NCBI RefSeq assembly: GCF_901709675.1
Contig: NC_051088.1
Location: 10,008,193 to 10,072,192, forward strand
Length of the DNA stretch: 64,000 bases
Direction of reading: 5' to 3'
DNA from: Syngnathus acus
Taxonomy: Eukaryota > Chordata > Actinopteri > Syngnathiformes > Syngnathidae
Positions 40,240 to 50,352 of this stretch are shown piece after piece. Position 1 is the first letter of the stretch. Every line of letters starts with the position of its first letter. The notes under the pieces are model-generated. The model was given only the letters and a program-made list of their open reading frames with translations. It made no database searches and was not told the DNA's origin. Both the position numbers and the translations under genes were made by a program.

Positions 40240-42002
40240 ATGTCGATGTTCGGTAAGATATTTGGCGGAGGAGGCAAAGGAAACAGGGGACCGAACCCCC
40301 AGGAGGCGATCATGAAACTCCGTGAAACCGAGGATATGCTAACTAAGAAGCAGGATTATTTGGAGAAAAAGATTTGAGCAAGAGCTGCAAACAGCCAAGA
40401 AAAACGGCACCAAAAATAAAAGAGGTAAGCTATCCGCTCGCTTTTCTTCCTTTAGCATCTCCTCCGTGTTTTAATAAGCTTGCCATTAATCGTTAGCATG
40501 TTATTAGCATGTTAGCCCAATTGGCTAACATCACATAGCGGCCGTCGTAGTTGTTGGCAGCCTCCCCTGGCGACCTAATTTTGCCTCTGGAGGAATGAAC
40601 ATTCACGCCAACCAGTCCATTATCTTAGTTTTTAGTTTAGTCAGGAGTATACCTAGCTAGGGTTTACACGATCGCTTGTCATGTCAATATTAAGCGAGCA
40701 TTATGTGTGGATAGTCTTTGAAGTAAAAACTAGCCGTATGATTATTTTTTTATATATAGAAAACAAGGGAGAATATGACACACACAACATAAAGAGCGAA
40801 TTCTGTGAAATGAAAAGGTTAACGGAGTGTTACGTAACTGTGTCAAAGTAAATTGTATGACTCAAAGTAATCAAAGTTCAACTCTGATTACCCTACTCAA
40901 ATAAGTGGTTCATTGTCAACCTGCTTATAGTCATAGTTATTAGACGGACGTACTAGTGACAGGTATCTTAAGCTTAAAAACTAAGCCCTAATTTAATATT
41001 TGATTGCCCAAACCTTTGAGAAAATCGCTCTACTCAAACGATTAACTCTCGAGTAACTTTCAGAGTATCTTGGGCCACTATTCTGGAGCAAAGTTCCCAA
41101 GACATTTCCAAAAGCAATTTGTTTCGGGTTCTTTCGGGGATATGCAGATCTGGACGCTTACAATTGTTGTTTTGTTCTTCTTAGCCCTTCTTTTATTATT
41201 ATTATTGTTGACTGTGTGTCTTTATCCTGTTGGAGACCCATGACCAGCAAATGTGATCAAGCTTTGACAGTAAGAAGCACTTTAAGTCTATAACATTTAG
41301 GCCTCTCGCCAGCAGGCCTGCTGTTTGTTTGTTTGTTTGTTTGTTTTTTCCTTTGTTGCTTTGTATTTGATGACCTCCATCTTGTCGCACTTATTGGTCT
41401 CCTTTGTTGGCGCCGATGACAGTGGCAGCCTTTTCTCGGAGCCTATATTATGTTTGCGCTCATGTCATCTGTATGTCTTTTATATATACCCTGTGCTGAT
41501 GAGCTAATATAATGGAGGGCCAGAGGTTGCTTTTTGTTTCAGAGTAGTTGGTATTGTTGTAAAAATAAAAAGGAAACGCCAACAATCATCAAGAGAAATA
41601 CCTTGAACCTGATGAGACTGGAATTTGTTGCTAAGCCACACATGCTTTTTAGACAATGTTCTGCGTATGACCCTGAGTATGATCTCAGGGTCATGCATTA
41701 TTGAGTTGTGTATCGTACTGAATACTGATCATTCCACAGTGTGTCAGAGAATTCAATTCTATAGTCATGCTGATGCGTGATTCTCGTCAACTGTCCTTTT
41801 TGCAGCTGCTCTGCAGGCTTTGAAAAGAAAGAAGCGCTACGAGAACCAGCTAGGCCAGATCGATGGCACGTTGTCCACCATCGAGTTCCAGAGAGAAGCT
41901 CTGGAGAATGCCAACACCAACACTGAAGTGTTGAAGAACATGGGCTTTGCTGCCAAGGCCATGAAGTCCGCCCATGAAAACATGTGAGAGCTGCTGGACA
42001 CA

Positions 42003-42043
<41 letters not shown>

Positions 42044-43401
42044 TTCAAATCTGTATGATTGTGTATTTTTCCTTCTTTCTATATTTTTAACCACATACTG
42101 GTCAAAAGGAGTTAGTATAACATGTCAAATAGTGTAAAAAATGTTACCATGTCTGTTGTGAGTTGACAAACGTTTCTGCTCATTGTTGTTTTAGGGACAT
42201 TGACAAGGTGGATGACCTGATGCAGGACATAACAGAGCAGCAGGAGTTGGCCCAAGAAATCTCTGATGCCATCTCGAAACCCGTCGGCTTTGGAGAAGAT
42301 CTGGATGAGGTGGGAAGTGCCTTGTTTTGCAAAGCCCGGCGTTTGTGCTCTATAGAACTGGACTTTGAATGGGGTACATTCAGAAAAACGATCAATGCAC
42401 TCCTCCTAAAAGTCACAGTCAGATGATTAATCTTATCATCTGTGTCCAGACACGCAAAATGTATTTTGTATAATGTATATGCTCATGCAAATCCCAATTG
42501 TGGCCCATAGAGGAATAAAAAAATCTGTTTTACTTGAACTCTGCAATATACATACAGCCTAAACGTTAGTGATTACTCGTGCCAATATTCAGTGTCTTTC
42601 GTTATCTTGCTCAGGATGAACTTCTTGCTGAGCTGGAGGAGCTAGAACAAGAAGAGCTGGATAATAATTTGCTGGACGTCGAATCAGAGGATGTCACTCT
42701 TCCCAATGTGCCTTCCACTTCATTACCTACCAGACCCGGTGAGATGGCGGATGACGACGCTAGGCATTATTGTTTTCTTTTTGTTTGCTTTGCCAGGGAG
42801 TACATTTACTTTCATTTACTTCTCACTGTAGGCGGTTGTGTAGAGATGTCAAAGTTAATTGATTAATTCACAAGTAATTGATTATCAAATTAATCAACAA
42901 CTATTTTAATAATCTTGTAATCGTTTGGGGCAATTTTTTTTTTTTTTTTTTTTACCTTATCCTTTTTTACCTTACCTCCATATCCTCTGTCAGCCTCTCA
43001 ACAGCAATCATTCATTAGCGTTAATCACTCTTGTGTGATATGGTTATTTGCTTGTTTTTATTACTAAACAATACCAAATAAACAGAAAATGTAGAGAATA
43101 GTTTTGTCATACGCTTTCATGCAAAATAAAGTTTTAACCGATTGATCGATGGAATAATCAATAGAATAATCGATTCTAAAAATATTCAATAGTGATAGCC
43201 CTAGAAGTTGCCCGACTAAAGGACTTATTGACAGAGTTACCAAGTAACATGACACTGGCATCACTGCTTGTGACCCCCAAAGTAACATGTATTTGTGTCG
43301 TTTATCTGATCATCTTTTTCTGTCTTACCCAAGCGGCAAAGAAAGAGGACGAAGAGGACGATATGGGCGACCTGAAGCGCTGGGGGATGGAAGCCATATA
43401 A
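40240..43401 (+). CDS. chmp4b: ESCRT-III subunit CHMP4B, with an apparent 1-bp frameshift in exon 1
   Basis: ESCRT-III filament subunit (Snf7 family) that drives membrane scission in multivesicular body formation, abscission and membrane repair. Five exons: 40240-40424, 41806-41983, 42195-42309, 42615-42738, 43334-43401. The protein would be 222 residues (human CHMP4B has 224). The basic N-terminal half contains [32 protein letters not shown] and [20 protein letters not shown]. The acidic half contains [12 protein letters not shown] and a C-terminal amphipathic helix ending LKRWGMEAI, the Bro1/ALIX-binding position. After LEKKI, three T bases at 40373-40375 occur where the family frame needs two, giving ATT TGA. 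Removing one T restores [10 protein letters not shown] and the phase of every later exon. All else looks functional, so a sequence error or recent allele is likelier than an old pseudogene. Confidence 0.9.
41325..41346. repeat. (TTTG)n repeat in chmp4b intron 1
   Basis: Five units of gttt in tandem. Confidence 0.85.
42004..42042. repeat. (TTGA)n tetranucleotide repeat in chmp4b intron 2
   Basis: About nine perfect tandem units of attg/ttga, starting about 20 bp after the exon-2 donor. Confidence 0.93.
42844..43203. mobile_element. Probable MITE in chmp4b intron 4
   Basis: The left end 'agagatgtcaaagttaattgattaattc' and the right end 'aatcgattctaaaaatattcaatagtgatagcccta' resemble the two ends of a common 'tagggctgtca...aatcgattct' vertebrate element. 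The body is AT-rich with a poly-T run. The ends are diverged and I could not define a target-site duplication. Confidence 0.5.
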
Positions 43402-44128
43402 ACACATCATACGACACATCATGCTAAACTGTATCAAAGATGAAGCTGAAAAGAGGAAGGCATGAATGGACTGATAAGATGTTGTGTGTTTGTTTGTGTT
43501 GGAAGAAATCGCCTGAACTCAATTTAACACTCCCTCCTCTTTCCCCACCCCTTCGAAAAAAAGCTGATATTGTTGTCTTTCTTTAATCGAGTCTCAGAAT
43601 GTCCTCAATTTTCTCATTTCAAGGCTTGTCAACAGTGGCTCTGTCATACAGCAAAGTCACAAATATTTTATGAGAACCTGACACTGAGGGTTCATGTCAG
43701 TGTGACATTGTGACATGACTCACATAAACTGTCTAGCCCCCTTTTTCTTGTAATTTTCATGGCTTGTGTAAGAGATGCTGCAGGGTAAAGTTATGATCTC
43801 TGTTGAATTCAAATCCCATGTGTCGTCCCAAATTGTGTGCTTTGTCTTAAAGAAAATGACCTCACCCTAAAAATAATACCCTCCACCCACCTACTCATCA
43901 GTGGTTAGTTATTTGCTGTAAACATGTCTCTTTTTCTACTAAGAAACTTTTTTGTTGTCACTGACAGCCTCTGTTTCAGCTAAAGGGGTGGGGTGTGCAA
44001 CAAAACAAAAATGAGCTGTCAGCAAACACAAAATATGACAAGAAGGGGAACAAGTTGAGAGCATTTCAACACTCATTCTGATTCTGTGTTTCTCCCTATT
44101 AAGGTCCATGTTTCAAATGTTATGTTAG

Positions 44129-44134
44129 AATAAA
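44129..44134 (+). terminator. chmp4b: chmp4b poly(A) signal AATAAA
   Basis: First AATAAA after the chmp4b stop (about 0.73 kb downstream). A SINE follows shortly after. Confidence 0.55.
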
Positions 44135-44263
44135 TAGCAACTATGGTCACTGTTCAACTGGATGCACAATGGGATAGAAAGCTTCTCACTATGCAGGGAT
44201 TGTCAACCGGTGGTCCGCAACATTGGAAATGGAAAATAACCCTTTAAAAAATAAAGTGGGTTT

Positions 44264-44607
44264 AGGGTCGGCTCGGTGGCGCACTGGTTAGCACGTCCGC
44301 CTCACAGTTAGGAGGTTCAATTCCACCTTCGGCCCTTCCTGTGTGGAGTTTGCATGTTCTCCCCGTGCCTGTGTGGGTTTCCATGAACATCCCAAAAACA
44401 TGCTTGGTAAGCCGATTGAGCACTCCAAATTGCCCCTAGGTGTGAATGCGAGTGCGGGTGGTTGTTCGTCTCTGTGTGCCCTGCGATTGGCTGGCAACCG
44501 GTTCAGGGTGTCCCCCGCCTACTGCACGATGACCGCTGGGATAGGCTCCAGCACGCCTGCGACCCCTGTGGGGACAAAGCGGTACAGAAAATGGATGGAT
44601 GGGTGGA
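44264..44607 (+). repeat. Full-length tRNA-derived SINE between chmp4b and eif2s2
   Basis: The head 'gggtcggctcggtggcgcactggttagcacgtc' carries the A-box-like part, and 'gaggttcaattcc' is the decayed B-box. The body motifs match the copy at 34306-34624, and the 3' end is 'gacaaagcggtacagaaaatggatggatggg'. It is the best-preserved copy of the family in this window. Confidence 0.9.
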
Positions 44608-44609
44608 AG

Positions 44610-45300
44610 TGGGTTTATTGAATAATTTACCCATCCAAATTATGTCAAATGTAGCTGAGATTCCCAAAATAGATACCGATGCAAATGAACAGCCTGTATG
44701 GGTATATCCTCCTCCGATGCAAAATCAAATAATATTCCGCCAAAGCAGTGGTCCCCGAGTTGCTTCTTGGTTATAATGGTGGTTCCTTGGACAAAGCCAG
44801 TTGAGAATCCCTGCTCTAATGCATTTTTAACATTGGTTTAATTTGTTTTGGAGTTAAAAAGTGTTAATACAGTTTAAAAACATGGTGTAGATTTTTTACA
44901 TTGTTGGGCAAATACAACAGAATTAAGATGGAATGAAAGAATATGGCCAAGCATGTATGCATTTCAGTCTTATTTATCCAGATAAGAATATTATTTGCAA
45001 GTTCATTAAAAGAAGACAATTCTTAATATTTGTTACCTCTTTTTTTTTTACTTTGGTGTAGTTTGATTGTGGTTACGTGCTGTGGCGAAGACAACCGTTT
45101 TACTAGTCTTCAGAATTTTAACAATACGTAACTGGCGTCATAGGCTAAATGTAGTAAGGATCTTAAATTATTTTAGTCAATTTTTTTTTAGTCTAACTAA
45201 ATTGAAGACGATTACTGATATGACTATAGCTACATGGACGTGTAACAAATACTAAAATGTTTTGTGGTCGATAGCTATGGAAAGAACGACCAAAAATTAT
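44610..45300. other. Intergenic spacer chmp4b-eif2s2
   Basis: AT-rich, with no exon identified. The last 180 bp before eif2s2 become richer in CpG and carry the promoter motif described separately. Confidence 0.6.
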
Positions 45301-45367
45301 TTCTTACGTGTATTTTATTCTGTATTTTATTCTACAAGCAACGTCGCATTCTAAAGACGTCATCCAC

Positions 45368-45384
45368 GCTGACGCATGCGTACT
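45368..45384 (+). promoter_or_regulatory. eif2s2: NRF1-like GCATGCG element in the eif2s2 promoter
   Basis: 'cgctgacgcatgcgtac' contains the alternating GCATGCG core typical of NRF1 sites, about 100 bp upstream of the eif2s2 start codon. Recognition is by motif only. Confidence 0.45.
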
Positions 45385-45476
45385 CCACCTCTAGCGCTGA
45401 CGCAAGATACCTGCCGTGTAGAAACGATCGTGAAACAAAAAGTAGCAAGGTTTTGGTCACCGGTCCAGTTGCGAAC

Positions 45477-48400
45477 ATGTCCGGAGACGAGGTATGTCAT
45501 TCCACTTCCTTGCCTTTCACACACTCTAATCTGTAGACGTTATGGGGTGGACTCTGTGTTGAGATATCAGGAGATGAGGACGGACGACTTTGGGCCTCGG
45601 CACCCCTCCCCGTCCGCAGTAGGTCTCACATGGCCGGTGCCGAGCTAACAACGGCGCGTGACCGCAAAAAACAAAACGGCGATTTTGTCATAATTGCTTT
45701 GTCACACACCACATCATTGTGCTGAAAGTCGCCCTTCGCAAAGGTTTGTCAATATGACTTGTCACCGCTGCTGGAGAACTTTAACCGAATGGAAATGTGC
45801 AATGAGCTAGCTTAGCTAGCATTAGCCGCCACATCTTGAGCAAGAATAACAACAAATTAAAAAAAAAAATCTTGTGTCGAATTGCTTACTTTGCTTCTAT
45901 CAATAAAAGAGGTCATGTAAAAGTAAAGTGCCGATATGTGATCCGACATGAAACTGTTGTGATGAAAAGTTAGATCACCCGTTTACATGTTGAGAATGCC
46001 CGAACGGTATGAAAGATAAAACTGCGAGATTAAATTTAGAGAATCACGAGAATATAGTCCCAATCATGATAGCAACATTGAAATCGCACAGGACATTTAC
46101 CGTGACGTAATTTACGATTACGAAAACGAAAATTAAGTCGTATTTTTATTAGAACAATTGTTCCCATAATGACGTCTCGTAATATTAACATGAAAGATTA
46201 CAGGAATGGGGTTCTATTGTGCTCATTTGTGTGACCAGAAATAAGTTGTAATAATGTGTAATTTTGTTTGAATAGTTATTTTACCACGACAATGTTTAAA
46301 TTTACCTTTGATAGAAAAATACTATTCTAATAACCAATTAATCACCCGCTTAATTAAAAAAAAAAAAAAAAAGACTAAAATAACTTTCTTTTTCGGTTCC
46401 TGAATGGTTATAACTAAAGATATGAATTACATATATTTTACAGTACATTGTCCTTTAGTGTGCCTTTAACTTAACATTAGAGGGAAAATGTTCTTCTACT
46501 GGATATAATTATCCTTATCATGTTGTATCGTGTCGAAGAAAAACAACAATTGAAAGAAAAATCTGATTTTAATATTAGCCAATCAAATCAGCCGAGCCCT
46601 AAAGATGTCACAGCACATTATTGAAGCAAAAATTGTCATTAACTCTGTCCTCCAATTGTTTCCTTCAGATGATTTTTGATCCCAACATGACAAAGAAGAA
46701 GAAGAAGAAGAAGAAGCCCTTCATGCTTGATGAGGAAGGAGATGGGGTGGGAGGAGAAGAGGTGAAAGAGGTGGAGGTGAAGGAGGTAGAACCGGAGGCT
46801 GGTGATGACAAGGACCTGGACATAGATGACGATGACAGCAGAAAAAAAGGTTAGAATGTCATGTGTGTGTTTTACGGTAACTATGAAATGTACTACTCCA
46901 CCTATCCCTGAAGCTTTAATATGATTTGAATCTCAAATAACCAGGTTTGCGCTCCTATTTCCCAGAAACATCTGATGATTTAAATGACCTGAACTTCTTC
47001 AATCAGAAGAAAAAGAAAAAGAAACCCAAAAGGTCTTTGACAATGACATTGAGGAGGGGATGAAAGTAAGCAACATTGTCTTTTGTTTGCAGCTTTTTTT
47101 CCCCATAAGTGTTTCCATTTCATCATTTGGGCAAGTTTGAATGATTTTTTTTCCAAACCAGGAGCTTAAAATTGAGGGAGAACAGAGTGATGTTGTTGAG
47201 GAGGATAACTTGGATCTGATGCTTCCTGCCAAAAAGAAGAAGCCCAAAAAAGTGGATTTTGATGAAGGAGAACTTCTTGAAAAAGATGATGGTAATTTGT
47301 CACATCACTTCATACCAGCAAGGCCATAGCTCCATCCACCTCACAAAATTTGAATTTACCAATATGCATGCATAGGAGGGCAACTAACAAAAATAAATCG
47401 TGTGCAGGTGAACAGATTTCAAGCACTACTACTTGCACAAAATAATGACATCTGATACAAGAATGGTATCTACATTTTTGCCTTTTTGTTTATTACTTAT
47501 CTTTATTAACATAATGAAGTAGCTGGTCAACTATGGTTGATGAAAGTCAATTATTTACATACAGAGCAAAAACCTACACAATTTATCATAAAGAAAATAA
47601 ACTGAACTTACTTGCTACCTTTTTATATGTGCAAATCAATCCATACGTCTTTACGCTTGTGTTTATAGATTGTCTTTACTATTTTGTGACAGTGATTAGA
47701 TTTATCTTTATTAGTATGTAATGAGGCAATTGTTTTGGGCATGTTGATATCCAGCACTGGAAGACGATGAGGGGAAAAACAATGATGGCATTTCATTCAG
47801 CTCCACCACAGGACCAGCCTGGGCTGGCTCTGAAAGAGACTACACATATGATGAGGTAACACAAGTCTTCCCAAGACTTCTTTCACATCAACTCCTTAAT
47901 GTCACATTATTTTTGCCATTTCTTTCCCTGCAAAGAATTTATTGTGCGTCAAATGTCTTTCAGCTCCTGAACAGAGTTTTCAACATCATGAGGGAAAAGA
48001 ACCCCGACATGGTGGCGGGAGAGAAGAGGAAGTTTGTGATGAAGCCCCCTCAGGTGGTGCGAGTGGGGACCAAAAAGACCTCTTTTGTCAACTTCACAGA
48101 TATTTGCAAACTGTAAGCCTCCATTTAGCACGAATCTTATGATTACCTACAGCCCCTTCATTTTCAACGATCATACATTGGTATACATTTGAGTGTTTTT
48201 GCCCATTTGACCACAGGTTGCATCGTCAGCCCAAACATCTCCTTGCCTTCCTATTGGCTGAGCTTGGAACAAGGTCAGTGTCTACATTTGCGCTTTTTAT
48301 TTCACATGTATTCTCCGTTCAAATTGCAAATCCAAACTACCGGTAAAGGACATTGATGAGCACAAGCAGCATTTTTTTTTCAATTTTTGTTTTTTAATCC

Positions 48401-49197
48401 TGTGGTGTTTTTACAAAGGTTTCATTTGTTTCATGTCCTTTCAGTGGTTCCATTGATGGTAATAACCAACTTGTGATCAAAGGAAGATTTCAACAGAAAC
48501 AGATAGAAAACGTCTTGAGGAGATATATCAGTAAGTCAAAACATCACATCACTGTGTACCACTGCAATACATGGGATGATTTTATAAGCAGAACGTGGGT
48601 CAAGTGGTTTTTTTAAGCACGTTTAGCATGTTGTTGTTTTTGTACTTTAAGTCTCAATATGAGCCAAAAATTAAAATGACTTCTTTAATTTAAAGGAATG
48701 TATTGCCTATTTATGTTTTGGGGTGGAAAAAACCTATTAACTAGTTTCCATTCAAGATATGGGATCGCACTAAGAAATCCTAGTTGTAGTTAGATGTTGA
48801 AGAATGGCCTTCATGAGAACATTCACTACCCTACGTACGAGAATAATTAATAATACTGTCAACCTCTTTTCATGCTGTTTTATTTAAACTCACTTTAGCA
48901 GTAGTTTGCTACGTGTTGTTAAATTTAAAAAGTGGGATGTTTATTGAACAATTGTTATTGAACAAGTACACACGAAATGCACCTTGTTCAACGTATTTGC
49001 ATTTCTTTCCCCACCGAACAGAGGAGTACGTGACGTGCCACACATGCCGCTCCCCCGAAACCATCCTGCAGAAAGACACCCGCCTCTATTTCCTGCAGTG
49101 TGAGACGTGCCACTCGCGCTGCTCCGTCGCTAGCATCAAGACCGGTTTCCAGGCTGTGACGGGCAAGAGAGCGCAGCTCCGCGCCAAAGCCAACTGA
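45477..49197 (+). CDS. eif2s2: Translation initiation factor eIF2 beta subunit, with an apparent 1-bp deletion in exon 3
   Basis: Beta subunit of the eIF2 GTPase complex that delivers initiator tRNA to the 40S ribosome. Nine exons: 45477-45491, 46669-46849, 46966-47065, 47162-47291, 47755-47855, 47964-48112, 48217-48273, 48445-48530, 49022-49197; about 331 residues (human 333). The N-terminal half has three polylysine blocks (the first in [12 protein letters not shown]) that bind eIF2B-epsilon and eIF5. The C-terminal half has the core fold and a C4 zinc finger (CHTCRSP...CETCHSRC), ending [12 protein letters not shown]. In exon 3 the third lysine block runs into cccAAAAgg (A run 47028-47031). 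One more A is needed to continue into [11 protein letters not shown]; without it the frame closes a few codons later. With that base all downstream phases agree. Conservation elsewhere argues for a functional gene. Confidence 0.92.
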
Positions 49198-49420
49198 GGG
49201 GTCACCGCAGATGGATTTGCCTCCTCTCTTTTCCTGGCTTCCCCTCCCTCCTTGTCAGAAGGGTCAAGGATGCGACAGGAAGGTTCCTCCATTATAGAAA
49301 CGGACTTAATGCATTGAAGTGCAGGTGTATTGGGCTTGATAATGGTGTGCTACCCTCCAGTGGGCCGGAGGACGGATGGCTGCCGTCTACATTGTCGAAA
49401 GCATTTGGAATATTTTGAAC

Positions 49421-49648
49421 CCCTATACCAGAGGTCACCAATTCCGGTCCTTTCCGTTCGGTGTCCTGCATGATCTATAAGTCTCCTTGATGCAAAACCT
49501 GATTCAAATGATCTGATAATCAGCAAGTTCTGCAGAAGTTTGATAACGATCCTGATCATTTGAATTAGGCGTGTTGCAGCAGGAAGACCTGTGGAACATG
49601 CAGGACACCAGACCCCAAGGACCAGCATTGGTGACCCCTGCTCTATAC
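49421..49648. mobile_element. hAT-type MITE in the eif2s2 3' UTR
   Basis: The element spans 49429-49640 (212 bp), with inverted ends CAGAGGTCACCAATtcCGGTCC and GGACCAGCATTGGTGACCCCTG. It is flanked by 8-bp repeats CCCTATAC / CTCTATAC (one mismatch), a hAT-type duplication. It sits between the eif2s2 stop and its poly(A) signal, so it is transcribed as part of the mRNA. Confidence 0.85.
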
Positions 49649-49673
49649 TTTTTCTGTAATTGTTGATTCCTGC

Positions 49674-49679
49674 AATAAA
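49674..49679 (+). terminator. eif2s2: eif2s2 poly(A) signal AATAAA
   Basis: 'gattcctgcAATAAAatctg', the only strong signal shortly after the stop, lying 34 bp beyond the right end of the MITE. It implies a 3' UTR of about 0.5 kb. Confidence 0.7.
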
Positions 49680-49844
49680 ATCTGATTTATCAAAAGTTGA
49701 ATGTTCCCTGTTCTGTTCTCCTACAGTTTCATGTCACAGTTGAGATTCAAATCCATGGTCTCACTTTGGAAGCATGCACAGTGTTGTGATTTCATACATA
49801 AGTGATAAGGCTTAGTGACATTACTGCAAACCTCCACAAGGTGA

Positions 49845-50060
49845 AGGTATCACAATCCACAGTTCCAAGAAGACTGAGAGATTATGTATACAGGCCACAC
49901 CGCAAGATACAACCACTCATCATTCGAAAAAAAGAAGGCCAAAGTGTATTTTGCAAAGAATAGAAATGAGCCACAGAAGTTTTGGACTGATAAAACCCAG
50001 ATCAAAGTGATGAAAAGTCTAAAATATGAAGGAGGAAAGGATTTATGATTCAGAAGCTAA
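49845..50060 (+). repeat. Decayed Tc1/mariner-like transposon fragment
   Basis: 'caaggtgaaggtatcacaatccacagttcc...gccacaccgcaagatac...atgagccacagaagttttggactgataaaacccag' resembles the central transposase segment of Tc1-like elements. The reading frame is broken in several places and no inverted repeats were found. It lies between eif2s2 and srsf6. Confidence 0.55.
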
Positions 50061-50190
50061 TCCGTCATGGCATGTGCCCTGTGATTGACGGGACTAGTTC
50101 ATGCTGTTGTCTGCCTTTAGCCCGATGACAAGCGGTGTTGAAAATGAATTGACAGGTGGAATTCAAGGCTTTAAATTTGAAGTTTTAATG

Positions 50191-50255
50191 CCGGAAGTAA
50201 GCCGTCATTTGCTCATCTCTGATTGGCTCCTCGTTAGAAAAAGAATTTGACGTCA
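50191..50255 (+). promoter_or_regulatory. srsf6: srsf6 core promoter: ETS, CCAAT and CRE motifs
   Basis: Within 65 bp there is an ETS site CCGGAAGT (50191-50198), an inverted CCAAT box (ATTGG, 50222-50226) and a full CRE TGACGTCA (50248-50255). The block ends about 100 bp before the srsf6 start codon. This arrangement is typical of TATA-less housekeeping promoters. Confidence 0.7.
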
Positions 50256-50352
50256 TCGACCACACTTTTTCTGTCGGCCATTTTTTTCTCTCTCAGCGAA
50301 GCCAACAAGCAGCAGAAAAAAAGAGTTCGCGATTAGGTTTAACCGATTCAAC

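Noticed and set aside
40240-43401. chmp4b as a processed or old pseudogene
   Set aside because: Introns are intact with good splice sites, and only one base disrupts an otherwise fully conserved frame.
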